Shown: in pieces, positions 24,715 through 32,649 of the stretch
How the letters are laid out: each line of letters begins with the position of its first letter
Numbering within the stretch: the first letter of the stretch is position 1
Assembly (NCBI GenBank): GCA_009924165.1
Contig: RFSD01000003.1
Location: forward strand, 1-32,649
DNA: 32,649 bases
DNA from: Chitinophagia bacterium
Lineage (GTDB): Bacteria; Bacteroidota; Bacteroidia; Chitinophagales; Chitinophagaceae
Direction: 5' to 3'
Notes under the pieces: generated by a model
Databases searched by the model: none
Told to the model about the DNA's origin: nothing
The model's input: only the letters and a program-made list of their open reading frames with translations
Made by a program: the position numbers and the translations under genes

Positions 24715-25425
24715 ATGAAGCGCTTATACCAACTTATTTTTTCATTTAGAAAATCTGAATTCGAAAAAAGTGTGGACATGCTCATTGGATATCATAGTAC
24801 CAAAATGGTACTATTCCATACCGCTTTTAACCACCGATCTTTAAAAGAAAATCCATCAGAGAATAATGAAAGGATGGAATTCTTAGGCGATGCGATTATT
24901 AGCTCTGTGGTAGCTGAATACCTATTTAAAAAGTATCCCTATAAAGGAGAAGGTTTTTTAACCGAGATGCGAAGTAAGATGGTTAATAGGCAACAGTTGA
25001 ATCATATTGCAATACAAATGGGGTTAAAAAAAATGACTCGTTTCAATAAATTAGATGGCGGATTAAAGAGTAGTCAAATTTTTGGTAATACGCTAGAAGC
25101 CTTAGTGGGCGCTATTTACCTAGACAAGCAATATGAATTTACAAAAAAATGGATCATCGAAAAAATGATTCAACCTTATTTGTTCATGGACGAATTAGAA
25201 CAAATAGATATCAATATTAAAAATAAAATAATCGGCTGGGCATTAAAACAAGGTAAACAAATTGACTTTGTTTTAGCAGACGAAACATTAGAAGGAAGAA
25301 GAAGATTATTTACCATCAACATTGTCATTGACGGCGAAGTGATTACTTCACAAAAAGGGTTTACTAAAAAAGACGCTAGTCAAATTGCAGCCCAAAAAGC
25401 AATTGAAATTTTACAAATTACCTAG
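24715..25425 (+). CDS. rnc: Ribonuclease III
   Basis: RNase III cleaves double-stranded RNA, for example in rRNA precursor maturation. The 236-aa protein has the catalytic domain with the signature NERMEFLGDAII (about 52-63) and the second acidic motif GNTLEALVGAIYLD. A C-terminal dsRNA-binding domain (about 168-235) ends in GFTKKDASQIAAQKAIEIL. Compared with the E. coli enzyme it carries a slightly longer N-terminal lead, usual in Bacteroidota. It is 11 bp downstream of fabF and probably co-transcribed. It converges on the epimerase gene with an 18-bp gap. Confidence 0.96.
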   Translation: MKRLYQLIFSFRKSEFEKSVDMLIGYHSTKMVLFHTAFNHRSLKENPSENNERMEFLGDAIISSVVAEYLFKKYPYKGEGFLTEMRSKMVNRQQLNHIAIQMGLKKMTRFNKLDGGLKSSQIFGNTLEALVGAIYLDKQYEFTKKWIIEKMIQPYLFMDELEQIDINIKNKIIGWALKQGKQIDFVLADETLEGRRRLFTINIVIDGEVITSQKGFTKKDASQIAAQKAIEILQIT

Positions 25426-25443
25426 GCAAATTATATAGGTGTC

Positions 25444-25848
25444 TTATTTTCTCGTTTGGCATAATTCAACTAAGACCCCGTTGGCGTCTTTTGGATGCAC
25501 AAAACAAACCCATTTATTGTCGGCACCTAATTTTGGCGCTTCATTCAGTAAAGTGAAGCCCTCTTTTTTCAATCTTTCCATTTCGGCTAGTATATCCGGA
25601 ACCTCAAAAGCGACATGGTGCAATCCTTCCCCTTTTTTGCCAATGAACTTGGCAATCACTCCATCCGGGTCTGTGCTTGCCACCAGTTCTATTTTGGCTC
25701 CATTTTGAAAAAAAAATGCCGTATCTACCGCCTCGCTAGGTACTAGTTCGGTTTTATAGCATGGCTCCCCTAAAAGGCGCTCATATAATGGAATACTTGT
25801 TTTAATGTCATTGACCGCAATGCCAATATGGTCCACGATATAATCCAT
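25444..25848 (-). CDS. mce: Methylmalonyl-CoA epimerase
   Basis: It interconverts (R)- and (S)-methylmalonyl-CoA, linking propionyl-CoA and succinyl-CoA metabolism. The 134-aa protein is a vicinal-oxygen-chelate/glyoxalase-fold enzyme of the usual length. Metal ligands are visible as His7 (VDHIGIAV), the His in GLHHVAFEV and the Glu in GVLVELCQ near the C-terminus. The NDIKTSIPLYERLLGEP segment is also characteristic of the family. It stands alone on the minus strand between rnc and iscS. The mutase subunits are not in the window. Confidence 0.93.
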   Translation of the reverse strand: MDYIVDHIGIAVNDIKTSIPLYERLLGEPCYKTELVPSEAVDTAFFFQNGAKIELVASTDPDGVIAKFIGKKGEGLHHVAFEVPDILAEMERLKKEGFTLLNEAPKLGADNKWVCFVHPKDANGVLVELCQTRK

Positions 25849-25923
25849 TTTTGCTTGTTTTACGAATTGGGAAAAAAATACCTCTTAAAGCTAACGAAAT
25901 CCTACATATTGGTGTTCAATCTT

Positions 25924-25931
25924 TAACTTTG
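25924..25931 (+). promoter_or_regulatory. Putative -7 box of the isc operon
   Basis: TAACTTTG matches TAnnTTTG exactly and lies 28 nt before the iscS ATG. The nearest upstream TTG is only 12 nt away, so a proper -33 element is not seen. No IscR-type binding site was recognised. Confidence 0.5.
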
Positions 25932-25959
25932 TGCTCTTAGACAAATATAAAAAAGAACT

Positions 25960-27177
25960 ATGTTAAAATTACCAATTTATCTTGACCATAATGCAACCAC
26001 TCCAATGGATCCTAGGGTCTTGGAGACGATGCTTCCTTATTTTACCGAAAATTTTGGAAATGCGGCAAGTAGAAACCATTCTTTCGGATGGCATGCAGAG
26101 GAAGCTGTAGATTATGCACGTGAGCAAATTGCGCAATTAATTGGTGCAGACCCAAAGGAGATCATTTTTACCTCAGGTGCTACAGAGGGGGACAATTTAG
26201 GGATCAAAGGGGTGTACGAAATGTACGCCAGCAAGGGAAATCATATCATTACTTGTACCACTGAACATAAAGCAGTTTTAGATACTTGTAAGCACCTAGA
26301 AAAACTAGGCGCAGAAGTGACTTATTTGGAAGTACAACCTGATGGATTGATAGACTTAAAAGAATTAGAAGCTGCAATGAGACCAACGACTATTTTAGTT
26401 GCAATCATGTATGCGAATAATGAAATTGGTGTAATACAACCGGTAAAAGAAATTAGCGCCATTGCAAAAAAGCACGGTGCATTATTTTTTACAGATGCAG
26501 TGCAAGCTGTAGGTAAAATTCCAGTAGATGTAAATGCAGATGGAATTGACTTGATGGCATTTACAGCACATAAAATGTACGGTCCTAAAGGGGTTGGTGC
26601 ATTGTATGTTCGTCGTAAAAATCCAAGAGTAAAAGTAACAGCACAATTAGATGGTGGTGGACACGAAAGAGGCATGCGTAGTGGTACTTTGAATGTACCT
26701 GGTATTGTAGGCTTTGGTAAAGCTTGTGAATTAGCAAGATTAGAAATGGCTTCTGACACCGAAAGAATTTCTAAATTAAGAGATAAATTAGAAAATGCTT
26801 TAAAGCAAATCGAAGAGTCTTATGTAAATGGTAATCCAGCACATCGTTTGCCACATGTAAGTAATATTTCTTTCAAGTATGTCGAAGGTGAAGGTTTGAT
26901 GATGGGCTTCAATCAAGACATCGCATTGTCTTCTGGTTCAGCTTGTACATCTGCTTCATTAGAGCCTAGCTATGTTTTGAAAGCTTTAGGTTTAGGAGAT
27001 GATTTAGCGCATAGCTCATTACGGTTTGGCTTAGGAAGATATACTACAGAAGAACAAATCGATTTTACAATCAAAGCAGTAACAGACACTGTATTGAAAT
27101 TAAGAGAGATGAGTCCTTTATGGGAAATGTTCAAAGAAGGTATCGATATCGATTCAATTCAATGGGCACATCACTAA
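25960..27177 (+). CDS. iscS: Cysteine desulfurase IscS
   Basis: This PLP enzyme takes sulfur from cysteine and passes it to the scaffold protein for Fe-S cluster assembly. The 405-aa protein has the usual length. Visible motifs are the N-terminal [14 protein letters not shown], the PLP-lysine region [13 protein letters not shown] (about residues 202-214), and the mobile active-site cysteine loop [17 protein letters not shown] (about 324-340). The alpha-helical C-terminus ends in the [14 protein letters not shown] type found in IscS/NifS group enzymes. It starts a three-gene operon with iscU (52-bp gap) and iscA. No iscR, hscA, hscB or ferredoxin gene is nearby, so this is a reduced isc cluster. 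Confidence 0.96.
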   Translation: MLKLPIYLDHNATTPMDPRVLETMLPYFTENFGNAASRNHSFGWHAEEAVDYAREQIAQLIGADPKEIIFTSGATEGDNLGIKGVYEMYASKGNHIITCTTEHKAVLDTCKHLEKLGAEVTYLEVQPDGLIDLKELEAAMRPTTILVAIMYANNEIGVIQPVKEISAIAKKHGALFFTDAVQAVGKIPVDVNADGIDLMAFTAHKMYGPKGVGALYVRRKNPRVKVTAQLDGGGHERGMRSGTLNVPGIVGFGKACELARLEMASDTERISKLRDKLENALKQIEESYVNGNPAHRLPHVSNISFKYVEGEGLMMGFNQDIALSSGSACTSASLEPSYVLKALGLGDDLAHSSLRFGLGRYTTEEQIDFTIKAVTDTVLKLREMSPLWEMFKEGIDIDSIQWAHH

Positions 27178-27229
27178 TTTAACAAAAGAGACCAAGTCTC
27201 ATTTTTGAAAATATATAAAATAAACAATC

Positions 27230-27646
27230 ATGGCATACTCAGATAAAGTAATCGATCATTATTCTAATCCTAAAAATGTAGGAACATTAGATAAAGCATC
27301 AAACACAGTTGGAACAGGTTTAGTAGGCGCACCAGAATGTGGTGACGTAATGCGTCTGCAAATTCAAGTAGATAATGCGACTGGTATTATCACTGATGCA
27401 AAATTCAAAACATTTGGTTGTGGATCTGCAATCGCCTCTTCTTCTTTAGCCACTGAGTGGTTAAAGGGTAAGTCAGTGGATGAAGCCGTTAAAATTGATA
27501 ACATGGATTTAGTGGAAGAGTTAAACTTACCTCCAGTTAAAATTCACTGTTCAGTTTTGGCAGAAGATGCTATCAAAGCTGCGATCAATGATTACCGTTC
27601 AAAGAATGGTTTAGAACAATTGGTATTCGAAGAGCGCATTCACTAA
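27230..27646 (+). CDS. iscU: Fe-S cluster scaffold protein IscU
   Basis: IscU receives sulfur from IscS and iron to build a [2Fe-2S] cluster before handing it on. The 138-aa protein has all three cluster cysteines: Cys37 (APECGDVM), Cys64 (FGCGSA) and Cys107 (KIHCSVLAEDA), with the assembly aspartate in ECGDV. The LPPVK motif, recognised by the HscA chaperone in other bacteria, is intact even though no hscA gene is in the window. The gene lies between iscS and iscA, with only 8 bp before the latter. Confidence 0.97.
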   Translation: MAYSDKVIDHYSNPKNVGTLDKASNTVGTGLVGAPECGDVMRLQIQVDNATGIITDAKFKTFGCGSAIASSSLATEWLKGKSVDEAVKIDNMDLVEELNLPPVKIHCSVLAEDAIKAAINDYRSKNGLEQLVFEERIH

Positions 27647-27654
27647 TTCATTAC

Positions 27655-28008
27655 ATGAGCGAAGTTTTAGAAAATACAATTTACGTGAGTGAAAAGGCAA
27701 AGGCAAAAGTAAAACAACTTATGCTAGATGCTGGTGTCTCCGACGACCCTAACTATTTCTTAAGAGTAGGTGTTGTGGGCGGCGGCTGTTCTGGATTGAG
27801 CTACAAACTAGACTTTGACAATGAAATCAAGCCGATGGATCAAGTCTTTGAAGACAACGGCATAAAAATTGTCACTGATCTAAAAAGTTTTTTATACTTA
27901 GTCAATACTGAATTAGAGTTTTCAGATGGATTGAACGGGAAAGGTTTTTATTTCAACAATCCCAATGCAAGCAGAAGTTGTGGATGCGGAGAGAGTTTTG
28001 CGGTTTAA
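27655..28008 (+). CDS. iscA: A-type Fe-S carrier protein (IscA/SufA/ErpA family)
   Basis: A-type carriers move Fe-S clusters or iron from the scaffold to target enzymes. The 117-aa protein has the three conserved cysteines, Cys45 (GGGCSGLSY), Cys109 and Cys111 (SCGCGESF), in a HesB-like fold. Its position at the end of the iscS-iscU operon and 8-bp spacing support the IscA name, but ErpA and SufA cannot be told apart by sequence alone. A strong terminator follows 44 bp after the stop codon. Confidence 0.93.
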   Translation: MSEVLENTIYVSEKAKAKVKQLMLDAGVSDDPNYFLRVGVVGGGCSGLSYKLDFDNEIKPMDQVFEDNGIKIVTDLKSFLYLVNTELEFSDGLNGKGFYFNNPNASRSCGCGESFAV

Positions 28009-28052
28009 TCTTTTAAGTTTCCCCAATGTCCATAAAAATGAACGATTTATCT

Positions 28053-28083
28053 AAAATGCCCCTGTAAAACCGGGGCATTTTTT
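28053..28083 (+). terminator. Intrinsic terminator of the isc operon
   Basis: AAAATGCCCC and GGGGCATTTT are perfect 10-nt arms around a 9-nt loop, running into six T in total. It separates the isc operon from the GldF-GldG gene, and the -7 box of that gene begins 3 bp later. Confidence 0.9.
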
Positions 28084-28086
28084 ATG

Positions 28087-28094
28087 TAGCTTTG
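28087..28094 (+). promoter_or_regulatory. Putative -7 box of the GldF-GldG gene
   Basis: TAGCTTTG matches TAnnTTTG exactly and ends only 4 nt before ATG 28099. Transcription would start at about the ATG itself and give a leaderless mRNA. A terminator occupies the -33 region and no TTG is visible there. Confidence 0.45.
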
Positions 28095-28098
28095 GGTC

Positions 28099-30549
28099 AT
28101 GTGGGCAATATGTAAAAAAGAGTGGGCACATTATTTCGGAAGCCTTTCCGGCTATTTGATCATTAGTTGCTATTTACTGGTGAATGGTCTATTATTATTT
28201 GTTCTCCCCAACTTTAATGTATTAGATTTTGGATACACGAGCTTGCAAGTGTATTTTGATTTTGCGCCATGGATTTTAATTCTTTTGATCCCCGCAATTA
28301 CCATGCGGAGTTTCTCCGAAGAGTACAAGCAAGGCACTTATGAAATTTTAAAGAGTCTCCCTATTTCAACTAGGAGCATTTTAATTGGGAAATATGTAGG
28401 GGTTGTATTCATTACTATTTTGGCAATTCTCCCTACATTTTTTTATGCCATTGTACTTAACTACTTAAGTGCTATAGGCGGGATAGATTGGGGGGCAACC
28501 ATCGGTGCTTATATCGGGTTAATTGCATTGGCTGCAGTATATGTAGCAGTCGGTGTTTATATCAGTTCAGCTACAAAGCATACTATGATTGCTTTATTGG
28601 GTTCGGTTGTTATTTGTATTTTTTTATACAAAGGATTTGATTGGATGGCCGATTTACAGTTTTTTCAAAATGGGTATGATTTTTACATTCGTCAATTAGG
28701 CCTTGCAGCACATTATCAAAATTTAAATAAAGGTGCGATTAGGTTAGAGGATATACTTTATTTTGTTACCATTATTCTTTTATTTGCTCTAGGTGCAATT
28801 GAGCAATTGTCTGGCAAGTTCAAGTATAGCTGGGTTTTTCTGATCATGCTTTTATTGAATTTTTTAAGTCATTGGTATCCACTACAAATGGATCTAACAA
28901 AAGACCAACGCTATACCATCAGTGAACAATCTACCTTATTGATTCAAGAGGTGAAGCAGCCTGTAAAAATGCATCTTTATCTTGGAGGTGAATTACCATC
29001 GCATTATAAAAAATTAGAATTGGCCACTATTCAGTTGCTTAATCAATTAGAACAACTGAATCCTACATGGATTAGTTGGGAGCAAACTGTTCCAGGTGAA
29101 CTGTTTAAAGACAGTACCTTGATGCTTTTTTATGATAGTCTTCAAAAGCAAGGTTTACCTATTGATCGTTTTCAAAATACAGAGACTATTACTGATAAAA
29201 AATTAGATCAATTATTGGTACCAGGGTTATTGATTGAAGTGGAGGGGCAAAAACCAATTGCAATCGATTTAAGAAGTAGCAAGCAGTTTTTTAAGCCCTA
29301 TAATATTGTAAAGGAATTACCCGAAATAGATATTGAAGCCAGCTTTAATGCTGCAGAGGCATTACTAGAATATAAAATTGTGCAAGCTATTTACTTAATG
29401 AATAGGACGGTAAGACCAAGTATTGCTTATTTAGTAGGTAATGGAGAACCATTGGATTATACGGTGAACGATTTAGGGCAGTCCATTAAAAATCAATACA
29501 ATCTTGGGGTCTTTGATTTAAAGAAAGGATTTCCTGATGCGAGTAAAATCAACACTTTATTAATTGTAAAACCTACTCAGCGTTTCTCGGAATTAGACCA
29601 ATTAAAAATTGACCAATTTGTGCTTGCCGGTGGCAATGTGATTTGGGCATTGGATCCATTGTATGCCGAGTATGATAGTTTACGCAATACAAACGGCGCC
29701 TACCTTGCATTTGATCGTGGACTTGGTTTAGAAGCGCAGTTATTTAAATATGGCGTAAGGGTGAATACCAATTTAGTGCAAGATTTAAATTGCGCTAAAT
29801 TGCCAATGGTGGTTGGTGTAGATGCTGCGGGTGCACCAATAATACAAAGAGTACCTTGGCCATACTATCCTTTTGCACAAGCCGGATCCGAGCATCCAAT
29901 GGTGCAAAATATGGATAGGGTGTTGACCGCTTTCCCTGCAAGTTTAGACACCATAAGGGCTGCAGGTATTGATAAGACTATCTTATTAACAACAGATACC
30001 ACGAGCAGAATCATTAGTAGTCCAACGATGATTCAATTAAATAGTGGTCAACAGGAAGGCGAATTAGCAAGCTTTACTAAACAACATATTCCAATTGCAG
30101 TTTTATTAGAAGGTCAATTTAAATCTGCCTTTGTAGGTAGGCTCACTCAGTCTCTAATGGACTCGGTTCAAAAAGCCACCGGTAAAGCTTTTCTGACAAC
30201 GGGCATTAAAGCATCAAAACAAATTGTGTTATCGGATGCCGATTTAATCACCAATTTTGTGGATGCACAAAAAGGGCCGCTCCCTATGGGGATGATACCT
30301 TTTGAGGGCGTACAATTTGCGAATCCTGTTTTTTTTCAAAATATGATTGCATACTTAAATGAACCTGTGCATTTACTTGAAGCTAGAAAAAAGAATTTAG
30401 TATTAAGGAGACTAGACCCGGGTAAGGTTGCAAAAAATAGACTTTGGATTCAAATTGTATTATTGCTTGGTCCGGTTTTCTTACTCGGATTAGGTTATTG
30501 GATAGCTTATGCTTATCGCCAATCTCGATTTGCTGTATCTAAATCATAG
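28099..30549 (+). CDS. gldG: GldF-GldG fusion: ABC transporter permease joined to the GldG auxiliary subunit
   Basis: In Flavobacterium, GldF (permease, about 240 aa) and GldG (about 560 aa) form an ABC transporter with the ATPase GldA that is linked to gliding motility. Here one 816-aa ORF holds both. Residues 1-240 are an ABC-2 type permease with six hydrophobic segments, including the conserved MRSFSEEYKQGTYEILKSLP. Residues 243-260 are a further membrane helix leading into MDLTKDQRYTISE, the typical start of GldG. A large periplasmic domain follows (FVLAGGNVIWALDP at about 510-523), then a final membrane helix near 785-808. No stop codon or frameshift is seen at the join, so the fusion is genuine in this sequence. 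No gldA is in the window. The terC-like gene follows after 14 bp. A homologous non-gliding ABC exporter is possible. Confidence 0.87.
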   Translation: MWAICKKEWAHYFGSLSGYLIISCYLLVNGLLLFVLPNFNVLDFGYTSLQVYFDFAPWILILLIPAITMRSFSEEYKQGTYEILKSLPISTRSILIGKYVGVVFITILAILPTFFYAIVLNYLSAIGGIDWGATIGAYIGLIALAAVYVAVGVYISSATKHTMIALLGSVVICIFLYKGFDWMADLQFFQNGYDFYIRQLGLAAHYQNLNKGAIRLEDILYFVTIILLFALGAIEQLSGKFKYSWVFLIMLLLNFLSHWYPLQMDLTKDQRYTISEQSTLLIQEVKQPVKMHLYLGGELPSHYKKLELATIQLLNQLEQLNPTWISWEQTVPGELFKDSTLMLFYDSLQKQGLPIDRFQNTETITDKKLDQLLVPGLLIEVEGQKPIAIDLRSSKQFFKPYNIVKELPEIDIEASFNAAEALLEYKIVQAIYLMNRTVRPSIAYLVGNGEPLDYTVNDLGQSIKNQYNLGVFDLKKGFPDASKINTLLIVKPTQRFSELDQLKIDQFVLAGGNVIWALDPLYAEYDSLRNTNGAYLAFDRGLGLEAQLFKYGVRVNTNLVQDLNCAKLPMVVGVDAAGAPIIQRVPWPYYPFAQAGSEHPMVQNMDRVLTAFPASLDTIRAAGIDKTILLTTDTTSRIISSPTMIQLNSGQQEGELASFTKQHIPIAVLLEGQFKSAFVGRLTQSLMDSVQKATGKAFLTTGIKASKQIVLSDADLITNFVDAQKGPLPMGMIPFEGVQFANPVFFQNMIAYLNEPVHLLEARKKNLVLRRLDPGKVAKNRLWIQIVLLLGPVFLLGLGYWIAYAYRQSRFAVSKS

Positions 30550-30551
30550 CT

Positions 30552-30559
30552 TATCTTTA
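30552..30559 (+). promoter_or_regulatory. Possible -7 box of the TerC-family gene
   Basis: TATCTTTA differs from TAnnTTTG at the last base and ends 4 nt before ATG 30564, the same spacing as the box before the GldF-GldG gene. It overlaps the short gap after that gene's stop codon. Confidence 0.3.
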
Positions 30560-30563
30560 CAGC

Positions 30564-31532
30564 ATGACAACAGATCAAATGGTATACCTGGTTTTTGGCG
30601 TGGTTGTAGTGACTGCTTTAATATTAGACTTGGGCTTTCTAAGTAAAAAAAATACGACTATTACGATTCGCCAAGCCCTTCAACAAACATTTATTTGGGT
30701 CTTGTTGGCTTTAGGTTTCTTTGTATTCATGTGGATAGAAGAAGGGCAGAAATTGGCCTTTGAATATTTAAGTGGCTACTTAATGGAATGGAGTTTAAGT
30801 ATTGACAATATTTTTGTTTTCATTTTAATTTTTGATGCATTTAAAGTAAAGGAACAACACCTTTCAAGGGTCTTGTTAATCGGCATTTTAATTGCTATTT
30901 TATTTAGGGTAATATTCATCACAGTGGGTGTAGCATTGGTAGCCAAGTTTGCTTGGATTTTATATTTATTTGGCGTGTTTTTATTGTATACAGGCTATAA
31001 GATGTTTAGGGCAGGAGAAGATGAAGCTTTTGATCCGCATCAATCTAAAATCTACCTTTTCTTAAAAAAGTTTTTGCCAATCACCAATGAAGACGGGGAT
31101 GGTAAATTTATGATGCGTATTGGCGGAAAACCAATGTATACAAGCCTTTTCGTGGTGGTTGTTTTATTAGCTGCAATTGATTTAGTATTTGCTTTAGATT
31201 CTATCCCAGCGGTAATGGGCATTTCAATGAGTAGTTTAGTGATCTATACTTCTAATATTTTTGCGATACTTGGATTGCGCTCTTTGTTCTTTTTATTACG
31301 AGGTGCAGTGAATCAATTTGAACACCTTCAACAAGGTATTGCGATTGTGTTAATATTCATTGGTGTTAAAATGCTTGGGGAGCATTATATCAACATGGTC
31401 ATGAGTAAAAACACCCAAGTGCTTATTTCTTTATTAGTAATTGTGTTTTCAATTACAGGTTCAATTTTGTATTCTATCTTTTCAAATCGTCAAAAAAATC
31501 TACCAAAGAATTTCGAGGATAATACCATTTAA
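30564..31532 (+). CDS. TerC/Alx-family integral membrane protein
   Basis: TerC-family proteins are inner-membrane proteins linked to metal-ion (manganese) export, pH response and tellurite resistance. The specific role here is not known. The 322-aa protein has about eight hydrophobic segments. Both hallmark acidic motifs inside the membrane are present: LSIDNIFVFILIF (about 82-94) and DLVFALDSIPAVMG (about 212-225). A hydrophilic loop (DPHQSKIYLFLKKFLP, DEDGKF-like region) separates the two halves. It follows the GldF-GldG gene by 14 bp and precedes lspA by 3 bp, so the three may be co-transcribed. Confidence 0.9.
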   Translation: MTTDQMVYLVFGVVVVTALILDLGFLSKKNTTITIRQALQQTFIWVLLALGFFVFMWIEEGQKLAFEYLSGYLMEWSLSIDNIFVFILIFDAFKVKEQHLSRVLLIGILIAILFRVIFITVGVALVAKFAWILYLFGVFLLYTGYKMFRAGEDEAFDPHQSKIYLFLKKFLPITNEDGDGKFMMRIGGKPMYTSLFVVVVLLAAIDLVFALDSIPAVMGISMSSLVIYTSNIFAILGLRSLFFLLRGAVNQFEHLQQGIAIVLIFIGVKMLGEHYINMVMSKNTQVLISLLVIVFSITGSILYSIFSNRQKNLPKNFEDNTI

Positions 31533-31535
31533 TAT

Positions 31536-32171
31536 ATGCAATTAAAAATGAACGGGAAAAAAGTAGCAGCACTCATCATCGCCATTATTGTAATTGATCA
31601 GTTGTTGAAATTTTATATCAAGTTGAATTACTTTTTAGGCGAAGAACATCAAGTGATTGGGTCTTGGTTCAGGCTGCATTTTGTAGAAAATGAAGGGATG
31701 GCATGGGGCCTTAAATTTGGTGGTGAGTTTGGTAAAATTGCTTTGACCTTATTTAGATTGGCTGCGGTGATTTGGGGTACTTTTTTAATCAAAGGATTTA
31801 TCAAAAAGCAATACCATAATGGTTTTATTATATGCGCTGCTTTAATTTACGCAGGGGCATTGGGCAATTTAATCGATAGTATGTTTTATGGCTTGTTGTT
31901 TGATGCCAGTATTCCATATACTGCTATGGTAGCGCAATTTTTACCAGAAGGTGGGGGGTATGCCAGTTTTTTGCATGGCAAAGTGGTAGACATGTTTTAT
32001 TTCCCAATCATCACTAATGCACAGTTCCCAAGCTGGATGCCAATTTGGGGTGGTGAATCATTTGAATTCTTCCGTCCAGTATTCAATTTCGCCGATATGT
32101 CCATCAGCACTGGAGTCATTGCACTTTTTGTCTTTCAAGGCAAGTTTTTCCCATCAGACGAGGCTGCATAA
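31536..32171 (+). CDS. lspA: Lipoprotein signal peptidase (signal peptidase II)
   Basis: LspA cleaves the signal peptide of lipid-modified prolipoproteins in the inner membrane and is needed for lipoproteins such as those encoded elsewhere in this window. The 211-aa protein has the aspartate-protease motifs: the N-terminal membrane D in IDQLLKFYI, the catalytic Asp in GALGNLIDSMFYG and the second catalytic Asp in VFNFADMSIS. It is longer than the about 165 aa of E. coli LspA because of an insertion around residues 125-175, as is common in Bacteroidota. Two starts are possible, ATG 31536 and ATG 31548 (MNGKK). The first is listed. Confidence 0.95.
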   Translation: MQLKMNGKKVAALIIAIIVIDQLLKFYIKLNYFLGEEHQVIGSWFRLHFVENEGMAWGLKFGGEFGKIALTLFRLAAVIWGTFLIKGFIKKQYHNGFIICAALIYAGALGNLIDSMFYGLLFDASIPYTAMVAQFLPEGGGYASFLHGKVVDMFYFPIITNAQFPSWMPIWGGESFEFFRPVFNFADMSISTGVIALFVFQGKFFPSDEAA

Positions 32172-32239
32172 TTTCCTTTCCTTTTTTCAGTGCTTATTCG
32201 TACCTTCATGGCCTAAAAATCAGATAGGACAAGCGTTTT

Positions 32240-32649
32240 ATGAGTAATCAATATCCAGAATTTAATGGCTTACATCTGCCAACAATAGAAGCAGAAATTT
32301 TAGCAGCTTGGAAAAAAGAACAAGCATTTGAACAATCCGTTCAATTAAGAGAAGGCAAAACACCATTTGTGTTTTATGAAGGACCTCCAAGTGCCAATGG
32401 TATGCCTGGCATTCACCATGTGATATCAAGAACTTTAAAGGACATGGTTTGTCGTTATAAAACAATGCAAGGTTTTCAAGTAAAAAGAAAAGGTGGATGG
32501 GATACCCATGGTTTACCAGTTGAGTTAGGGGTAGAAAAAGAATTAGGTATTACGAAAGAAGATATTGGAAAGACAATCACTATAGAAGCCTACAATCAAA
32601 AATGTAGAGAAGCAGTATTACGTTATAAAAAAGAGTGGGATGATATCAC
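32240..32649 (+). CDS. ileS: Isoleucyl-tRNA synthetase, 5' end (cut by the window edge)
   Basis: IleRS charges tRNA-Ile with isoleucine. The visible 136 residues start MSNQYPEFNGLHLPTIEAE and contain the class I HIGH-type ATP-binding motif as PGIHHV in YEGPPSANGMPGIHH (about residues 50-65), followed by the family motif GGWDTHGLPVE. The reading frame stays open to the last base of the window, so the remaining C-terminal part lies beyond it. The ORF track misses this gene because it has no stop. It begins 68 bp after lspA. lspA and ileS are also neighbours in many other bacteria. Confidence 0.95.
   Translation, partial: MSNQYPEFNGLHLPTIEAEILAAWKKEQAFEQSVQLREGKTPFVFYEGPPSANGMPGIHHVISRTLKDMVCRYKTMQGFQVKRKGGWDTHGLPVELGVEKELGITKEDIGKTITIEAYNQKCREAVLRYKKEWDDI

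Overview
The window reads as chromosomal DNA of an AT-rich member of the Bacteroidota, most likely a Chitinophagia/Chitinophagaceae relative. The evidence is a SusC/SusD pair, Bacteroidota-type -7 promoter boxes (TAnnTTTG) upstream of several genes, a GldF/GldG gliding-type ABC component, large VCBS/ASPIC lipoproteins and the absence of strong Shine-Dalgarno sequences. The family-level placement is inference. No tRNA, rRNA, CRISPR array, phage or insertion sequence was seen.

Layout. (1) 1-1423: a terminator of an upstream gene, then mnmE (tRNA wobble-uridine modification). (2) 1435-13950: a carbohydrate locus with a broken LacI-type regulator (minus strand), a perfect 12-bp LacI-type operator, a SusC-like TonB-dependent receptor, a SusD-like lipoprotein, a run of three hairpins (two of them classic terminators), and two tandem paralogous ~1,100-aa FG-GAP/VCBS lipoproteins with a central ASPIC/UnbV domain. 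(3) 13957-18067: a membrane-anchored GyrI-like protein (minus), an unrecognised exported protein, a vanadium-haloperoxidase/PAP2-type lipoprotein and an outer-membrane beta-barrel protein. (4) 18064-22347, minus strand: a compact sucrose operon of SUT/GPH-type sugar transporter, fructokinase and amylosucrase. A near-perfect second copy of the LacI-type operator lies upstream. (5) 22499-25848: a YcxB-like membrane protein, acpP, fabF, rnc and (minus) methylmalonyl-CoA epimerase. (6) 25960-28008: iscS-iscU-iscA. (7) 28099-32649: a GldF-GldG fusion, a TerC-family membrane protein, lspA and the 5' end of ileS.

How the parts fit. The SusCD/VCBS block probably captures and imports an oligosaccharide at the cell surface. 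The sucrose operon moves sucrose across the inner membrane, splits it with glucosyl transfer to glucan, and phosphorylates the released fructose. The shared operator word GCAAAC[G/C]TTTGC suggests that both were once controlled by the same LacI-family repressor. The adjacent regulator gene has lost about 70-75 codons and is out of frame, so this strain may have lost that control or may use a paralogue. The rest is housekeeping: fatty-acid synthesis, Fe-S assembly, lipoprotein maturation, translation and RNA processing.

The most notable observations are the shared operator with its decayed regulator, the pair of calcium-propeller lipoproteins beside SusCD, a haloperoxidase whose active-site serine is replaced by cysteine, the single-ORF GldF-GldG fusion, and promoter boxes lying only 4-5 nt upstream of ATG that predict leaderless mRNAs. 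I did not find a clearly new defence or mobile system.
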